A stretch of DNA of 64,000 nt from JAFAMB01 sp963775805 (GCA_963775805.1 CAVZKG010000001.1:992001-1056000), one strand, 5' to 3'. Counted from the stretch's first letter, positions 34,630-44,743 are shown. Made by a program: numbers and translations. Notes: generated from the letters alone by a model not told the origin.

Positions 34630-37095
34630 ATGCAAGACCGGGTTACCCCCGTGACAGTTGCAGACATGGCGACTACAGATTCTGATTTGGCCAAAATCAG
34701 CGCGTTCGGCCCCGCAAGAGCCACTGTTGAAGGAACACCGCTAAACGAAGAGGAACTTCGCGGAATGCACGCATACTGGCGTGCCTGCTGTTATTTGATT
34801 CTCGGTATGCTGTATCTGCGGGAAAATCCACTCTTGCGAGAAGCGCTCCGGCCCGAGCATATCAAACGTCGATTGTTAGGTCATTGGGGTTCGAGCCCGG
34901 GGCAATCGTTCATTTGGACGCATCTGAACCGAGTCATAAAGAAATACGATTTGAATGTGGTCTATGTCTCTGGCCCCGGGCACGGTGCACCCGGCGTCCT
35001 TGCCCCGATTTATCTGGAGGGGACATATTCTGAAATCTTCCCGGACAAGAGCGAAGACATCGAAGGTCTGAGAAAATTCTTCAGGCAGTTTTCTTTCCCT
35101 GGCGGAATCGGGAGCCATTGCACCCCGGAGACGCCTGGCTCCATTCATGAAGGGGGTGAACTCGGATACAGTCTATCCCACGCATTTGGAACGGTATTCG
35201 ACAATCCCGACCTGATCACGGCTTGCGTGGTGGGTGATGGAGAATCTGAGACCGGGCCACTCGCGACCTCATGGCACTCCAATAAGTTTCTCAATCCGAT
35301 TCGGGATGGGGCTGTCTTACCAATTCTTCATCTCAACGGGTATAAGATCAACAATCCGACGATATTGGCTCGCATCAGCCATGATGATCTTGAGCATCTT
35401 TTCATTGGCTACGGGTACAAGGCATATTTTGTGGAAGGTTCCGAGGCTGAAAGCATGCACCAAGCGATGGCTGCCACTCTCGACAAATGCATCGAAGAGA
35501 TCCACGCAATTCAGCACGAGGCACGGACAACAAAAGCAGCAAAGCTCTATCGCTGGCCGGTGATCATCTTCCGATCACCGAAAGGATGGACCGCGCCCGG
35601 TGGCGTCGATGGCCATAAACTCGAGGGATTCTGGCGCGCTCATCAAATCCCGATTGCAAATGCTGCGAAGGATCCAAACCATCTAAAGCTGCTGGAAGAC
35701 TGGATGAGGAGTTATAGGCCAGAGGAACTTTTCGATGAATCCGGTTCCCTGATTCCGGCGCTGCGAGACTTAAGGCCGGTTGGTATTCGCCGGATGGGAT
35801 CGAATCCACACGCCAACGGAGGCGCTCTAAAAGAGGATCTGCGTCTTCCAGACTTTCGTCAATACGGGGTCACTTTTCCAAAGCCTGGCCAAATCGAGGT
35901 CGAGAATGCGCGTCCGCTGGGCATTTTTCTACGCGACGTCATGAAGGAAAACATGCGCACCTTCCGAGTCTTCGGCCCTGATGAGACGACCTCCAATAAA
36001 CTCGACAATATTTACGAGGTCTCAAAGAAGACCTGGCTCGAAAACTATCTGCCGGAAGACATCGACGGCGGAGAACTGGGGCCGGATGGTCGCGTCATGG
36101 AAATGCTAAGCGAGCACACGCTCGAAGGCTGGTTGGAAGGCTACCTACTGAGCGGGCGACATGGCCTCCTCTCGACATATGAATCGTTCGCTCACGTAAT
36201 CGACTCGATGGTTAACCAGCACGCGAAATGGCTCGAAAAAAGCAGTGAACAGCCTTGGCGCGCGCCGATTCCGTCGCTCAACCTCCTGATCACCTCCACC
36301 GTTTGGCGTCAGGATCATAACGGATTCACTCATCAGGACCCCGGTATTCTCGACATCGTTGCCAACAAGAGCCCGGAGGTGACGCGAATCTATCTACCGC
36401 CAGACGTCAATACCTTGTTGTCGGTTGCCAACCATTGTCTGGGGAGCAGAAATTATGTGAACGTGATCGTGAGCGATAAGCAACTGCACCTACAATACCT
36501 GGACATGGATTCCGCGATCGCTCATTGCACCAAGGGGATCGGAATCTGGGACTGGGCAAGCAATGATCAGGGGGCCGAACCGGATGTTGTGATTGCGTCG
36601 GCAGGAGATGTTCCGACGCTGGAAGCGCTTGCTGCGACCTCGTTGCTACGATTCGATTTCCCTGAATTAAAAATCCGATTCGTAAACGTATTGGATCTCT
36701 TCAAACTTCAACCGAACACGGAGCATCCGCACGGATTATCGGATCGCGACTTCGACAGCCTGTTTACGCTCGATAAGCCAGTGATTTTTAATTTCCACGC
36801 CTATCCATGGATGATCCATCGCCTCATTTATCGGCGGCATAACCATGACAATTTCCACGTGCGCGGTTACAAGGAAAAAGGAAACATCAATACGCCGTTC
36901 GAGCTCGCGATGATCAACGAGATTGACCGGTTCAGCATCGCTATCGATGTGATTGATCGCGTGCCAAGACTACAGGTCGCTGGAGCTCATTCAAAAGAGC
37001 GATTCAGAAATGAACAGATCGGTTGCAGGAGCTACGCCTACGAAAACGGCATCGACAAACCGGAGCTCATCAATTGGCGATGGCCGCATTCGTGA
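34630..37095 (+). CDS. xfp: Xylulose-5-phosphate/fructose-6-phosphate phosphoketolase
   Basis: The product has about 821 residues from the ATG at 34630; ATG at 34666 and TTG at 34612 are alternatives. It is a complete phosphoketolase: GPGHGAPGVLAPIYLEGTY and SHCTPETPGSIHEGGELGYS in the N-terminal domain, the thiamine-diphosphate motif GDGESETGPLATSWHSNK, and LHLNGYKINNPT. The middle and C-terminal thirds include QDHNGFTHQDPG and NFHAYPWMIHRL. The enzyme cleaves xylulose-5-phosphate or fructose-6-phosphate with phosphate to acetyl phosphate plus a triose or tetrose phosphate. It stands alone here, without a nearby acetate kinase. Its last 26 bases overlap the 3' end of the convergent histidine kinase gene. 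Confidence 0.96.
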   Translation: MQDRVTPVTVADMATTDSDLAKISAFGPARATVEGTPLNEEELRGMHAYWRACCYLILGMLYLRENPLLREALRPEHIKRRLLGHWGSSPGQSFIWTHLNRVIKKYDLNVVYVSGPGHGAPGVLAPIYLEGTYSEIFPDKSEDIEGLRKFFRQFSFPGGIGSHCTPETPGSIHEGGELGYSLSHAFGTVFDNPDLITACVVGDGESETGPLATSWHSNKFLNPIRDGAVLPILHLNGYKINNPTILARISHDDLEHLFIGYGYKAYFVEGSEAESMHQAMAATLDKCIEEIHAIQHEARTTKAAKLYRWPVIIFRSPKGWTAPGGVDGHKLEGFWRAHQIPIANAAKDPNHLKLLEDWMRSYRPEELFDESGSLIPALRDLRPVGIRRMGSNPHANGGALKEDLRLPDFRQYGVTFPKPGQIEVENARPLGIFLRDVMKENMRTFRVFGPDETTSNKLDNIYEVSKKTWLENYLPEDIDGGELGPDGRVMEMLSEHTLEGWLEGYLLSGRHGLLSTYESFAHVIDSMVNQHAKWLEKSSEQPWRAPIPSLNLLITSTVWRQDHNGFTHQDPGILDIVANKSPEVTRIYLPPDVNTLLSVANHCLGSRNYVNVIVSDKQLHLQYLDMDSAIAHCTKGIGIWDWASNDQGAEPDVVIASAGDVPTLEALAATSLLRFDFPELKIRFVNVLDLFKLQPNTEHPHGLSDRDFDSLFTLDKPVIFNFHAYPWMIHRLIYRRHNHDNFHVRGYKEKGNINTPFELAMINEIDRFSIAIDVIDRVPRLQVAGAHSKERFRNEQIGCRSYAYENGIDKPELINWRWPHS

Positions 37096-38221
37096 GCTGT
37101 CTTTTGTCACTGTCACCCTCCGATTTGGGTGCAGGCAACGACACGACGAACTGCGTCCACCCCAAACGAGTTCGCTCCAACCACATTTTTCCCCCATGCG
37201 AAGCGACAATTTCCCGACAGATGCTCAATCCCAAGCCGGACCCGCTGATCTCCGACGAGTGGCTGGGATCAGCCCGGTAAAATCGTTCAAAGACATGATT
37301 TTCGTCCTCCTTCGAAATACCCTGCCCTGTATTGGCGATGCGGAGGCAAGCCGCCTCATCGGATCTCCTGAGCGAGATCGAAAGAGATCCGCCCTCGACA
37401 TTGTATTTAATGGCGTTATCGAGCAAATTCAAAAACACCCGACGGAGGTACAATTCGTCGGCGATAACCTGAACGTCCGGCGAAATATCTATTTCAGTAG
37501 AGATCCGCTTCAGCCCTGCAAGAATCGGCACATCTTCGACCAACTCGTGACAGATCGCGCTAAAATCAAGAACCTTCTTTGCCAACGTCAGGGCCCCTGC
37601 GTCGGCACGCGAAAGCAACAACAGCTTCTCGGTGATATCGTTCAAACGTTGCGTTTCGGCAAGCAAACCAACTAAGAGGGCTTCAATCCGGGGATCGTCG
37701 ATGTCTGCCTTAAGCGCGAATTCGATTTCGCCGCGCATGATTGTGAGCGGCGTTTTCAGCTCATGGGAGGCCTCGCTCGAAAAACGGGTTGCCTGCTCAA
37801 AGCTGCGCTCGAGTCGATCGAACGCTCGGTTTAGAACCAGGACTAGACGGCCAACCTCGTCTTGAACCCGCGTTTCGGGTAACCGCTGATTCAACGCTCG
37901 TGCGTCGATTTGTTCGGCGGCAGCCGCCACTTCCTGCAAAGGTTGAAGAGCTTTCCTGGTAACTAGCCATACGCCTAAAGCCGCTACCGGTACCGCCACT
38001 GCGAGGGCCACCACGTATGCACTCGTTAAATCAAAGATGAGTTCACCGGTCTCTCTCTGGATCACGATCGGAGAATTCGGATGGTTCTTGATTTCTTGGA
38101 ACGCCTCCAATTGGTCGTTGTAAATCACAAGCCCGGAAGCGATACCAAAAATCATCAGTTCGACCGTAACGAAAAGAGCGGTCCAGAGGGCAAGTCTGTT
38201 GCGAATGGGCCACTGTTTCAC
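37070..38221 (-). CDS. Sensor histidine kinase, inner membrane
   Basis: The product has 383 residues. Two transmembrane helices (about 10-30 and 70-90, YVVALAVAVPVAALGVWLV) flank a short periplasmic loop of about 35 residues, followed by a HAMP domain, a HisKA domain with the phospho-acceptor histidine in SSEASHELKTPLT, and a HATPase domain with FLNLLDNAIKYN (N box), FYRADPSH and GSGLGLSI. The short sensing loop is typical of QseC/CusS-like kinases. Its ATG overlaps the stop of the response regulator gene by four bases, so the two form one transcription unit. Signal unknown. Confidence 0.92.
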   Translation of the reverse strand: MKQWPIRNRLALWTALFVTVELMIFGIASGLVIYNDQLEAFQEIKNHPNSPIVIQRETGELIFDLTSAYVVALAVAVPVAALGVWLVTRKALQPLQEVAAAAEQIDARALNQRLPETRVQDEVGRLVLVLNRAFDRLERSFEQATRFSSEASHELKTPLTIMRGEIEFALKADIDDPRIEALLVGLLAETQRLNDITEKLLLLSRADAGALTLAKKVLDFSAICHELVEDVPILAGLKRISTEIDISPDVQVIADELYLRRVFLNLLDNAIKYNVEGGSLSISLRRSDEAACLRIANTGQGISKEDENHVFERFYRADPSHSSEISGSGLGLSICREIVASHGGKMWLERTRLGWTQFVVSLPAPKSEGDSDKRQLTNAAIAN

Positions 38222-38892
38222 GCAGGCACTCCAATTCGATAGCCAACTCCTCGGACGGTTTGAATGAGCTTGTTGGCTTCACCTTCGTCGATTTTTCGGC
38301 GCAAACGTTGGATGTAGACCTCGACAAGATTCGTTCCGGCGTCGAACTGGTATTCCCATACGTGCTGGCAGAGCTGCGTTCTTGTAAACACCCGTCCCGG
38401 CGCTCTCATTAAAATCTCCAATAAGGAGTACTCCCTGCCGCTCAGCTCAATGCGCCGATCGCCCCTTCGGGCAATCCGCGTGGCAACGTCGAGCGTTAAA
38501 TCTTGCACACGGTATCGCACAAGTGATTCACCTGTCTGGCGCCGAACCAAGGCTCGCAGACGCGCAGCCAATTCTTCGATGGAAAATGGTTTGGCCATGT
38601 AATCGTCTGCGCCTTGATCGAGTCCTTCGACTTTCTCTCGAACCTCGCTTCGTGCAGTCAAAATGAGAACGGGAACCGCGTTCAACCGGTCCCTCAAAGC
38701 GCGCAGGAGGCTGAGGCCGTCGCGACCAGGCAGCATAATATCCAGGACAACGGCATCAAAAAGGTTGTCGAGAATCACTTCCAGAGCTTCGTCTCCGCGC
38801 CCAATGACGTCGACGGTGAAACCGAACTCTCTCAAACCTTTCTGGACAAAACTTGCAATCTTCCTCTCATCTTCAACGACGAGGATTCTCAT
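38218..38892 (-). CDS. OmpR-family response regulator
   Basis: The product has 224 residues. The receiver domain has RILVVEDERKIASFV with the acidic pair, the phospho-aspartate in VVLDIMLPGRDG near residue 51, and the threonine and lysine in VLILTAR and YMAKPF. The C-terminal winged helix (about 125-220) contains LSGREYSLLEILMRAPGRVFTR and VRGVGYRIG. It is upstream of, and translationally coupled to, the sensor kinase gene. Target genes are unknown; neighbouring phosphoketolase and ICMT-like genes are convergent or separate and give no direct hint. Confidence 0.94.
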   Translation of the reverse strand: MRILVVEDERKIASFVQKGLREFGFTVDVIGRGDEALEVILDNLFDAVVLDIMLPGRDGLSLLRALRDRLNAVPVLILTARSEVREKVEGLDQGADDYMAKPFSIEELAARLRALVRRQTGESLVRYRVQDLTLDVATRIARRGDRRIELSGREYSLLEILMRAPGRVFTRTQLCQHVWEYQFDAGTNLVEVYIQRLRRKIDEGEANKLIQTVRGVGYRIGVPA

Positions 38893-39167
38893 GGGCTGAC
38901 ATCTCGCTTAACCAGGCACTGTTCTGCGCCGCCGCACGCCACGGTCTCGGCCGTCAGAACCGAGCTTGCATCTCTTCAGCGCTTCGTTACCTGTTCGCGC
39001 AGCAGTCCGCGACTCATCTTAAACCGCGGCATTCTCCATGTCCATCGGGACCAATGTGCAGACCTCTCCTGCGTCGATCCCACTAAGGTCGCGCATCGTC
39101 ACCGACGACGGGGAAGTCGCGATTTCATCAAATGAACCCCCAATCAACGGAGAGGCTCGAATGTTTC

Positions 39168-39932
39168 CTAAGCTGAGACCAACTCCGGTTTCAATGCCTG
39201 TTCTGAGAATGATATCTGCGATCCGATACTCTTCGCACCCTGATATTGCCGAAGTTTCGAGCTTCGCTTGTTTAGACCAGCTACGGTCCGGAATACGCCC
39301 AAAATGACTCCGAGAATCAGGCTTAAGCGCCATTCACCGGTCGCTGCCCGCCAGTCAAACGGTTTGGCGGCGCCGGCATCGGCCCATGGTGTAAGTCGTG
39401 GCAACAATCGAGGTACGTGCCGGCGATAGCTCTCGTATTGGTCCCGAAATTTCTGGCTCAAAAATTCCTCCTCTGCTGGAATCAGTCCGAAATAGAGTGC
39501 CAGAAAGGTGAGCGCGCACGGCAAGAGAAAGCGCCGATCACCAATGAGGAACACCATGCCAAATCCCAGAATAATGCTTCCGAAGTAAATCGGATTACGG
39601 ACGTGCGCGTAGGGTCCAACCGTAGCCAGTTTTTTGCCTTCAATTTCCGAACTGCGAGTGTGCCGACCTGCGAATCCTGCCGCCCATGCGCGAACCACCA
39701 TTCCGGCCAGAACCATACCAAGCCCGAACACCTTTACGCGGACCTCGCTTGGCTTGGTAGCGATCGTTGGTCGTACGAATGGCACAACCAAGGCTGTTAC
39801 CCCAAGGCCAATTTCAAGACGATGGGTGAACAGCGACTTGCCGATTCGAACCAACCCTTTTGTGACGCGACCGCTACTCCTTGGCTCTGGGCGTACGTCG
39901 CTTTTTGCCGATAATTGGATGACTGCATTCAT
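39168..39932 (-). CDS. ICMT/PEMT-like integral-membrane methyltransferase
   Basis: The product has 254 residues with about five hydrophobic segments. The conserved cofactor region is present as GPYAHVRNPIYFGSI followed, after a hydrophobic stretch, by EEEFLSQKFRDQYESYRRHVPR, both typical of isoprenylcysteine carboxyl methyltransferase-like proteins. They methylate diverse substrates with S-adenosylmethionine at the membrane. A further helix (RLSLILGVILGVF) and a polar tail of about 30 residues follow; the tail is not family-like and may reflect loss of an original stop. The start ATG at 39932 is the only good candidate. Substrate unknown. Confidence 0.82.
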   Translation of the reverse strand: MNAVIQLSAKSDVRPEPRSSGRVTKGLVRIGKSLFTHRLEIGLGVTALVVPFVRPTIATKPSEVRVKVFGLGMVLAGMVVRAWAAGFAGRHTRSSEIEGKKLATVGPYAHVRNPIYFGSIILGFGMVFLIGDRRFLLPCALTFLALYFGLIPAEEEFLSQKFRDQYESYRRHVPRLLPRLTPWADAGAAKPFDWRAATGEWRLSLILGVILGVFRTVAGLNKRSSKLRQYQGAKSIGSQISFSEQALKPELVSA

Positions 39933-40205
39933 GAACGATAATGAGGTCGATTTGAGATTCCTCCTCTCCGCTTGCCTAAGCCGGAGGAAACCTTGGAACC
40001 GTGAATCAAGCCTAGCGCCCGCTTCTAACGGAATCCTTAAGATGTGATGACAATATTGTTATATTACTCCGATCGCTTTGTATCGGAGCAGGGCCCCAAT
40101 CTGAGCTTGGCACGTCGGTCGCATGCACTGGAAAAATCCCAGAGTAGCAACGCGGCCGAACATAACGCACCTGGGCTGTGTCGCCAACAGAATTACCGAG
40201 CCGAA

Positions 40206-42026
40206 TTACATGCGGCAGATCAACAATTCTCGTTCGTAAAGCATTTCTTTCGGAAGACCTTCATGCAGGTCAAGGAAGAGTTCCTCGTGTCCAATAACCT
40301 CAGCACGCCATGCGCCTCGATCAAATTTCTGCAGAGAATCAAAATCTTCTTTCGAAAAATCGAGTTCGGTCCAGTCCAGATCTTCGTAGTTCGGCATCCA
40401 TCCGATCGGGGTTTCCTTGGCTTTTGCGCGCCCTCTGGCTCTATCGACGATCCACTTTAAAACCCGCATGTTTTCGCTGTAACCCGGCCAAGCGAAATTC
40501 CCTTTGTCGTCTTTACGGAACCAATTCACATGGAACACACGAGGCGTTTCGCTCAATTTTCTTTGCATCGCGATCCAATGCCGGAAGTAATCGCCCATGT
40601 TGTAGCCGCAAAACGGCAGCATCGCCATCGGGTCGCGGCGCACTTTACCCACGACGCCAGCGGCCGCGGCGGTCATTTCGGATCCCATCGTAGCACCGAC
40701 ATATACGCCACCTGACCAATTAAACGCCTGAAAGACCAATGGCATCGTTGTCGCCCGCCGCCCGCCAAATATCAACGCACTGATCGGTACACCGTCGGGC
40801 TTCTCCCAGTCTGGATCAATGGTGGGACACTGGGACGCAGGCGCAGTGAAACGCGCATTTGGATGAGCCGCTTTTGCGCCTGTCTCCTTCGCGATTTGCG
40901 GAGTCCACTCTTTGCCTTGCCAATCGATCAGCCGAGGAGGAATCTCTGGTGTCATTCCCTCCCACCAAATTCCTCCCTCAGGCGTCAAAGCTACATTCGT
41001 GAAAATCGTATTCTTCGCTAGAGCCGCCATCGCGTTCGGGTTCGTTTTCGCAGAAGTTCCTGGCGCAACACCGAAAAATCCGGCCTCGGGGTTAATGGCA
41101 AAGAGTCGCCCTTCCTTATCCGGTTTAATCCACGCGATGTCATCTCCGACCGTCCAGACTTTCCAGCCCTTTTCTGCAAACGGCTTCGGAGGAATCAACA
41201 TTGCAAAATTCGTTTTTCCGCATGCACTCGGAAACGCCGCCGCAACGTAGGTCTTTTCGCCCTGCGGGTCTTCGACGCCGAGAATAAGCATGTGCTCCGC
41301 CATCCATCCTTCATCCCGCGCAATATTGGATGCGATTCGAAGAGCGAAGCATTTCTTGCCAAGCAAGGCATTTCCTCCGTACCCGGAGCCGTATGACCAG
41401 ATCTCGCGAGTCTCCGGAAAATGGACGATATACTTTTCCGTATTGCAGGGCCACGGAACGTCCTTTTGTCCCCGCGCGAGGGGTGCCCCCACCGAATGCA
41501 TACAAGGGACGACACGCTTTTCGCCGCGATCGATCTCTTTGTAAACCGGTAGACCGATGCGAGCCATGATCCGCATGCTGACGACGACATAGGGAGAATC
41601 GGTCAGCTGCACTCCAATTTGAGACATCGACGAACCGATAGGGCCCATGGAAAATGGGAGAACAAACATTGTGCGCCCTGCCATGCAGCCTTTAAAAAGC
41701 CGTTTGAGCTTTTTTCTCATGTCAAACGGGTTCACCCAGTTGTTCGTTGGACCAGCTGCGTACTCGGAAAGCGAACAAATGTAGGTCCGGTCCTCGACAC
41801 GAGCCACATCGGTCGCGTCAGAACGCGCATAATAGCATCCGGGCCACGATTTCTCGTTTAGCTTGATGAACGTGCCGCTTTTAACGAGCTGCGCGCAGAG
41901 CAGATTATTTTCCTTTTCGGACCCGTCTACCCAATGAATCGACTGCGGCGTGCAAAGCTCCGCCATTTTTTCGATCCACCGGAGTAGGTGCCTGTTCTGA
42001 CTCAGTGGCTTAGAAAACGGTTTCAT
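40206..42026 (-). CDS. pckG: Phosphoenolpyruvate carboxykinase (GTP)
   Basis: The product has 606 residues, the length of the GTP-dependent class. Key segments are GSSMSQIGVQLTDSPYVVVSM, the P-loop with catalytic cysteine FPSACGKTNFAML near residue 285, VGDDIAWIKPD for metal binding, and FGGRRATTMPLV. The enzyme converts oxaloacetate and GTP to phosphoenolpyruvate, carbon dioxide and GDP, the first step of gluconeogenesis, in the cytoplasm. This fits growth on uronates and other non-sugar or C3-yielding substrates. The gene is monocistronic by spacing, with non-coding DNA on both sides. Confidence 0.97.
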   Translation of the reverse strand: MKPFSKPLSQNRHLLRWIEKMAELCTPQSIHWVDGSEKENNLLCAQLVKSGTFIKLNEKSWPGCYYARSDATDVARVEDRTYICSLSEYAAGPTNNWVNPFDMRKKLKRLFKGCMAGRTMFVLPFSMGPIGSSMSQIGVQLTDSPYVVVSMRIMARIGLPVYKEIDRGEKRVVPCMHSVGAPLARGQKDVPWPCNTEKYIVHFPETREIWSYGSGYGGNALLGKKCFALRIASNIARDEGWMAEHMLILGVEDPQGEKTYVAAAFPSACGKTNFAMLIPPKPFAEKGWKVWTVGDDIAWIKPDKEGRLFAINPEAGFFGVAPGTSAKTNPNAMAALAKNTIFTNVALTPEGGIWWEGMTPEIPPRLIDWQGKEWTPQIAKETGAKAAHPNARFTAPASQCPTIDPDWEKPDGVPISALIFGGRRATTMPLVFQAFNWSGGVYVGATMGSEMTAAAAGVVGKVRRDPMAMLPFCGYNMGDYFRHWIAMQRKLSETPRVFHVNWFRKDDKGNFAWPGYSENMRVLKWIVDRARGRAKAKETPIGWMPNYEDLDWTELDFSKEDFDSLQKFDRGAWRAEVIGHEELFLDLHEGLPKEMLYERELLICRM

Positions 42027-42467
42027 AACTAGATTAGTCTACTTAGGGGTTTACTGCTCTCGTAAACGGAGGCGGTGCGCGATCTTCCGCTGACCCGAAC
42101 AGCTCGCACAATGTTCAAGGAATCGTGAATCTGCATTGCAACCGTGGTCGAGTTTTGCAGCTTTGTTGATTGGGATCGACCTTTTTCCACGAAGGGTTTG
42201 TCTCAGACCTGTTATTGCCTTAGCGCTCGCCGCAGCAGGCGAATGTCTCAAACCAAATGGCATCACCAATTGATGCATTCGATTGCGCAATGGCTTGCTC
42301 AGGCGTTTCGGTAGTGCGAGCCTTTCTTCCCCCTTTCTCGCTATGAAAATAAACGCTCTAGTCTGGTCCTCTTCCAGCAAACTCGTTGAAACTCGTCGGA
42401 GTTTTCGTTTCATCGAAACGCAATTTTCCTCTCTTCCTTCTAAGGCACGCCAAAGTTTTTTTGCGAT
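42027..42467. other. Intergenic region upstream of pckG
   Basis: No supported gene. It must contain the pckG promoter on the minus strand and probably the lost 5' part of the pseudogene that follows. I see no RNA gene or strong repeat. Confidence 0.45.
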
Positions 42468-43294
42468 ATGTACGTGCATCACATTGGCTGGCGCTCTCTC
42501 TCCGCAGCCCGTCCAGGCTTGATCCAAGACTTCCATCGGAACGGAGTCAAAGTCCTGTTTCCGTATAATCCGTGGGACACCGGGACCCACGACCCGGGCG
42601 CTGCCTGGTCAGAAGTACTGCCGCAAACAATGGCCGAAATTGAGGCAGACGGACTGAATGGAGACACACTTGCAACAGTCGACAATGCATTCTATCAAAG
42701 TTCACTGACAGACAAACGTCCCCTGGCTTTGGAACCCGAACTCGGATGCGGGACCGGAATTTATTTCGATGGCATCGGAACGGCACCCCAAGGTTTAGTT
42801 TCCGTTCCGGCAGCGGTTCAATGGAACACGATGGGCTGGGGATATTGGCAACCCCCTTACACATCCCTAGGAGTCAGTCTGCCTAAATGGTTCGAACCGC
42901 GATTCACTGTTCATGTGAACGATCGGTGGTCCATGAGCAAAATAGCAATGCTACAAGCTGCGTTCTTCAATGGCACCGGTCTTGAGAGCTGGGAAAATAT
43001 CTGGGGCACTTGGAACCGATTATCGGCCCCTTCGGTGTGCTCGATATGGTCGGAAATGTATGGCAATGGACTAATTCTTACCGCGACGAACACACCAGCG
43101 CGGCTGTTGTCAGAGGTGGATCTCAATATCAGCCACAGACCACACTAAATTTTTATTTCCCTTCGACGCCAGCGGCCTATCAACTGAACTACCACAATAA
43201 ATATCTTCTCATGGCTCCCAGCCTGGACCGCTCCGCCGAAATCGGGTTCCGCACTGCGGCTGATGCTCCGTCCGAACCAACGACGGCGCAATAG
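42468..43294 (+). pseudogene. Remnant of a formylglycine-generating-enzyme-like (SUMF1/FGE) protein
   Basis: The first frame (42468-about 43015) encodes a domain with DFHRNGVKVLFPYNPWDTG and DGLNGDTLATVDNAF, reminiscent of a TIM-barrel-like glycan enzyme. A shift to the next frame near 43005-43020 continues with FGVLDMVGNVWQWTNSYRD and VVRGGSQYQP, the FGE-sulfatase signature (V-x-D-M-x-G-N-V-W-x-W-T, then R-G-G-S), to a stop at 43294. The 5' end has a stop shortly before 42468 and no sensible start. The gene is thus frameshifted and 5'-truncated. A sequencing error could explain the frameshift but not easily the missing N-terminus. Confidence 0.75.
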
Positions 43295-43330
43295 GTGAAA
43301 GCTAGTCCCAAACGCTAAGTTGGCGCACAT

Positions 43331-43395
43331 AGGCTGGAAGCCTGTCCATTCCCTGGAAGAATTCACCACGGAGGCACGGAGTTCACAGAGATTCG
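43331..43395. repeat. Intergenic repeats of the AGGCTGGAAGCCT and CACGGAGGCACGGAG families
   Basis: At 43331 an AGGCT-GGA-AGCCT inverted repeat is followed at 43361-43395 by TTCACCACGGAGGCACGGAG and TTCACAGAG. The second class recurs in complement near 63500 and 63685-63780 in this window. Neither is coding. Confidence 0.6.
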
Positions 43396-43535
43396 GATTT
43401 ATGGAGTTTCGCTGTCCGGACCGGGAAGATATCGCGTTTAACACGCTGCACGGACTCGGACGCCGGAACGTCTGGGAACTTACCGTAAGATATGCTTTCA
43501 GCCTATAGGCGTTAACCTAATCAACGCCTTAGTGC

Positions 43536-43757
43536 GTGAATGGCGATCGCCAGAACAGTCCGTGGAACGACAAGGTTTGGCACGATCGATTTATTGAGTT
43601 GCTCCCGAAGAGGGCAATGGTCCTTGATCTCGGCTGTGGCGGTGGAAGGCCTGTAGCGCAGCATTTAGCCGAAGCGGGGCTCAAAGTCGTTGGCGTTGAC
43701 TCCTCGCCGACTCTTGCCCTGTCGTTCAAAAATGTAGGGCCCAAATATCGTTCGTGA
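43536..43757 (+). pseudogene. N-terminal fragment of a class I SAM-dependent methyltransferase
   Basis: The 73-residue frame begins at a GTG (MNGDRQNSPWNDKVW) and contains motif I VLDLGCGGGRPVAQHLAEAG and the acidic post-I segment VVGVDSSPTL. It stops after about 30 percent of the expected length (about 200 residues), right after VGPKYRS, and no further methyltransferase-like sequence follows in any frame. It is a truncated remnant. Confidence 0.75.
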
Positions 43758-43969
43758 TGACCCATTAGCCCCAGCGATCTTGTTCGACAGAGTTGTTCGC
43801 GAACCAATTGCCAAGCCTTGCGCATTGCTCTCTCGCAGTACAACTTCAAAGGATACGCAACGTTCGAATAATACCGAAATCCGAAAGTCTCTCTCGACCT
43901 GTAAGCCATGCAAAAGAGAGTTTGAAATACAACCTTCACTCCGTCGGGACCTGAAGGCCCCTTCTTGCC

Positions 43970-44743
43970 ATGGTTCAGGAGACGAACTCTCAGGAAGACC
44001 GCTTCAGGCTTGATGGTCGGTTTGCCGTCGTAACAGGAGCCAGCAAGGGGCTTGGTTTTGCCTGTGCTCGGCGGCTAGCCAAAAATGGTTGCAAAGTCCT
44101 TCTCGTCAGTCGAAGCGCGACATCCCTTGATTCGGCACGAAAGATCCTGGAGGCGGAAGGATTGTCTGTGGAAATCGCCCCTTGTGATATTTGTGACGTC
44201 GACCACTTTGCGAATTTAGTAGATGGTCTGGACCGCTTAGACATTCTCGTAAACAACGCGGGTGGCAATGTTCCTGCACCGATTTTGGCGGTCACCAAGG
44301 AGGATTTCGACCGGATCTTTGAACTGAATGTCAGATCTGTCTTCTTCGCAAGCCAGTCTGCTCTGCGAAAAATGGCGCATCTCGGAATCAGAGGTACGAT
44401 CATCAACATGTCGTCACAGATGGGACATGTTGGTTCCAGCAATCGAACCGTCTATTGCGCAAGCAAACATGCTGTAGAAGGTCTGACAAAGGCACTCGCC
44501 ATCGAGGCGGCGCCCTTCGGAATCCGAGTTAACTCCGTGGCCCCCACTTTTGTGCGAACCCCGATGACGGAAAAGTTCTTCGAGGACGCGCAATTCTCAG
44601 AGTTTGTTCACTCAAGAATCCCTCTTGGTCGCTGCGCTACATCCGAAGATGTCGCAGACGCGGTTCTCTATCTTGCCTCTGACGCTGCCTCCTCGGTGAC
44701 AGGCACGAGTCTGCGAGTCGACGGAGGATGGACCGCCCAGTAG
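43970..44743 (+). CDS. Short-chain dehydrogenase/reductase
   Basis: The product has 257 residues and is a classical SDR: VVTGASKGLGFACARRLA, NNAGGNVPAP at the N-A-G position, catalytic serine in NMSSQMGH, Y-x3-K in YCASKHAVEGL, and VRTPMTEKF. The C-terminus (GTSLRVDGGWTAQ) is complete. It lies 47 bases upstream of the HisD-paralogue gene in the same direction. SDRs of this type accompany HpsN-like HisD paralogues in dihydroxypropanesulfonate degradation and related polyol oxidations, so the pair may act on one substrate sequentially. FabG activity is less likely. Assignment to a substrate is by context. Confidence 0.8.
   Translation: MVQETNSQEDRFRLDGRFAVVTGASKGLGFACARRLAKNGCKVLLVSRSATSLDSARKILEAEGLSVEIAPCDICDVDHFANLVDGLDRLDILVNNAGGNVPAPILAVTKEDFDRIFELNVRSVFFASQSALRKMAHLGIRGTIINMSSQMGHVGSSNRTVYCASKHAVEGLTKALAIEAAPFGIRVNSVAPTFVRTPMTEKFFEDAQFSEFVHSRIPLGRCATSEDVADAVLYLASDAASSVTGTSLRVDGGWTAQ

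Noticed and set aside
36953..37675. Plus-strand frame of 240 residues
   Set aside because: Overlaps the end of phosphoketolase and is antisense to the histidine kinase; no domain visible.
39019..39333. Minus-strand frame of 104 residues after the ICMT-like gene
   Set aside because: It overlaps the ICMT-like gene by more than 160 bases in another frame and has no recognisable domain; the antisense plus-strand frame at 39038-39307 is equally open.
42051..42590. Minus-strand frame of 179 residues upstream of pckG
   Set aside because: Overlaps the FGE-like remnant, is very rich in arginine and lysine, and has no family resemblance.
43529..43939. Minus-strand frame of 136 residues
   Set aside because: Antisense to the methyltransferase fragment, which has a clear motif I; the frame itself has no family resemblance.
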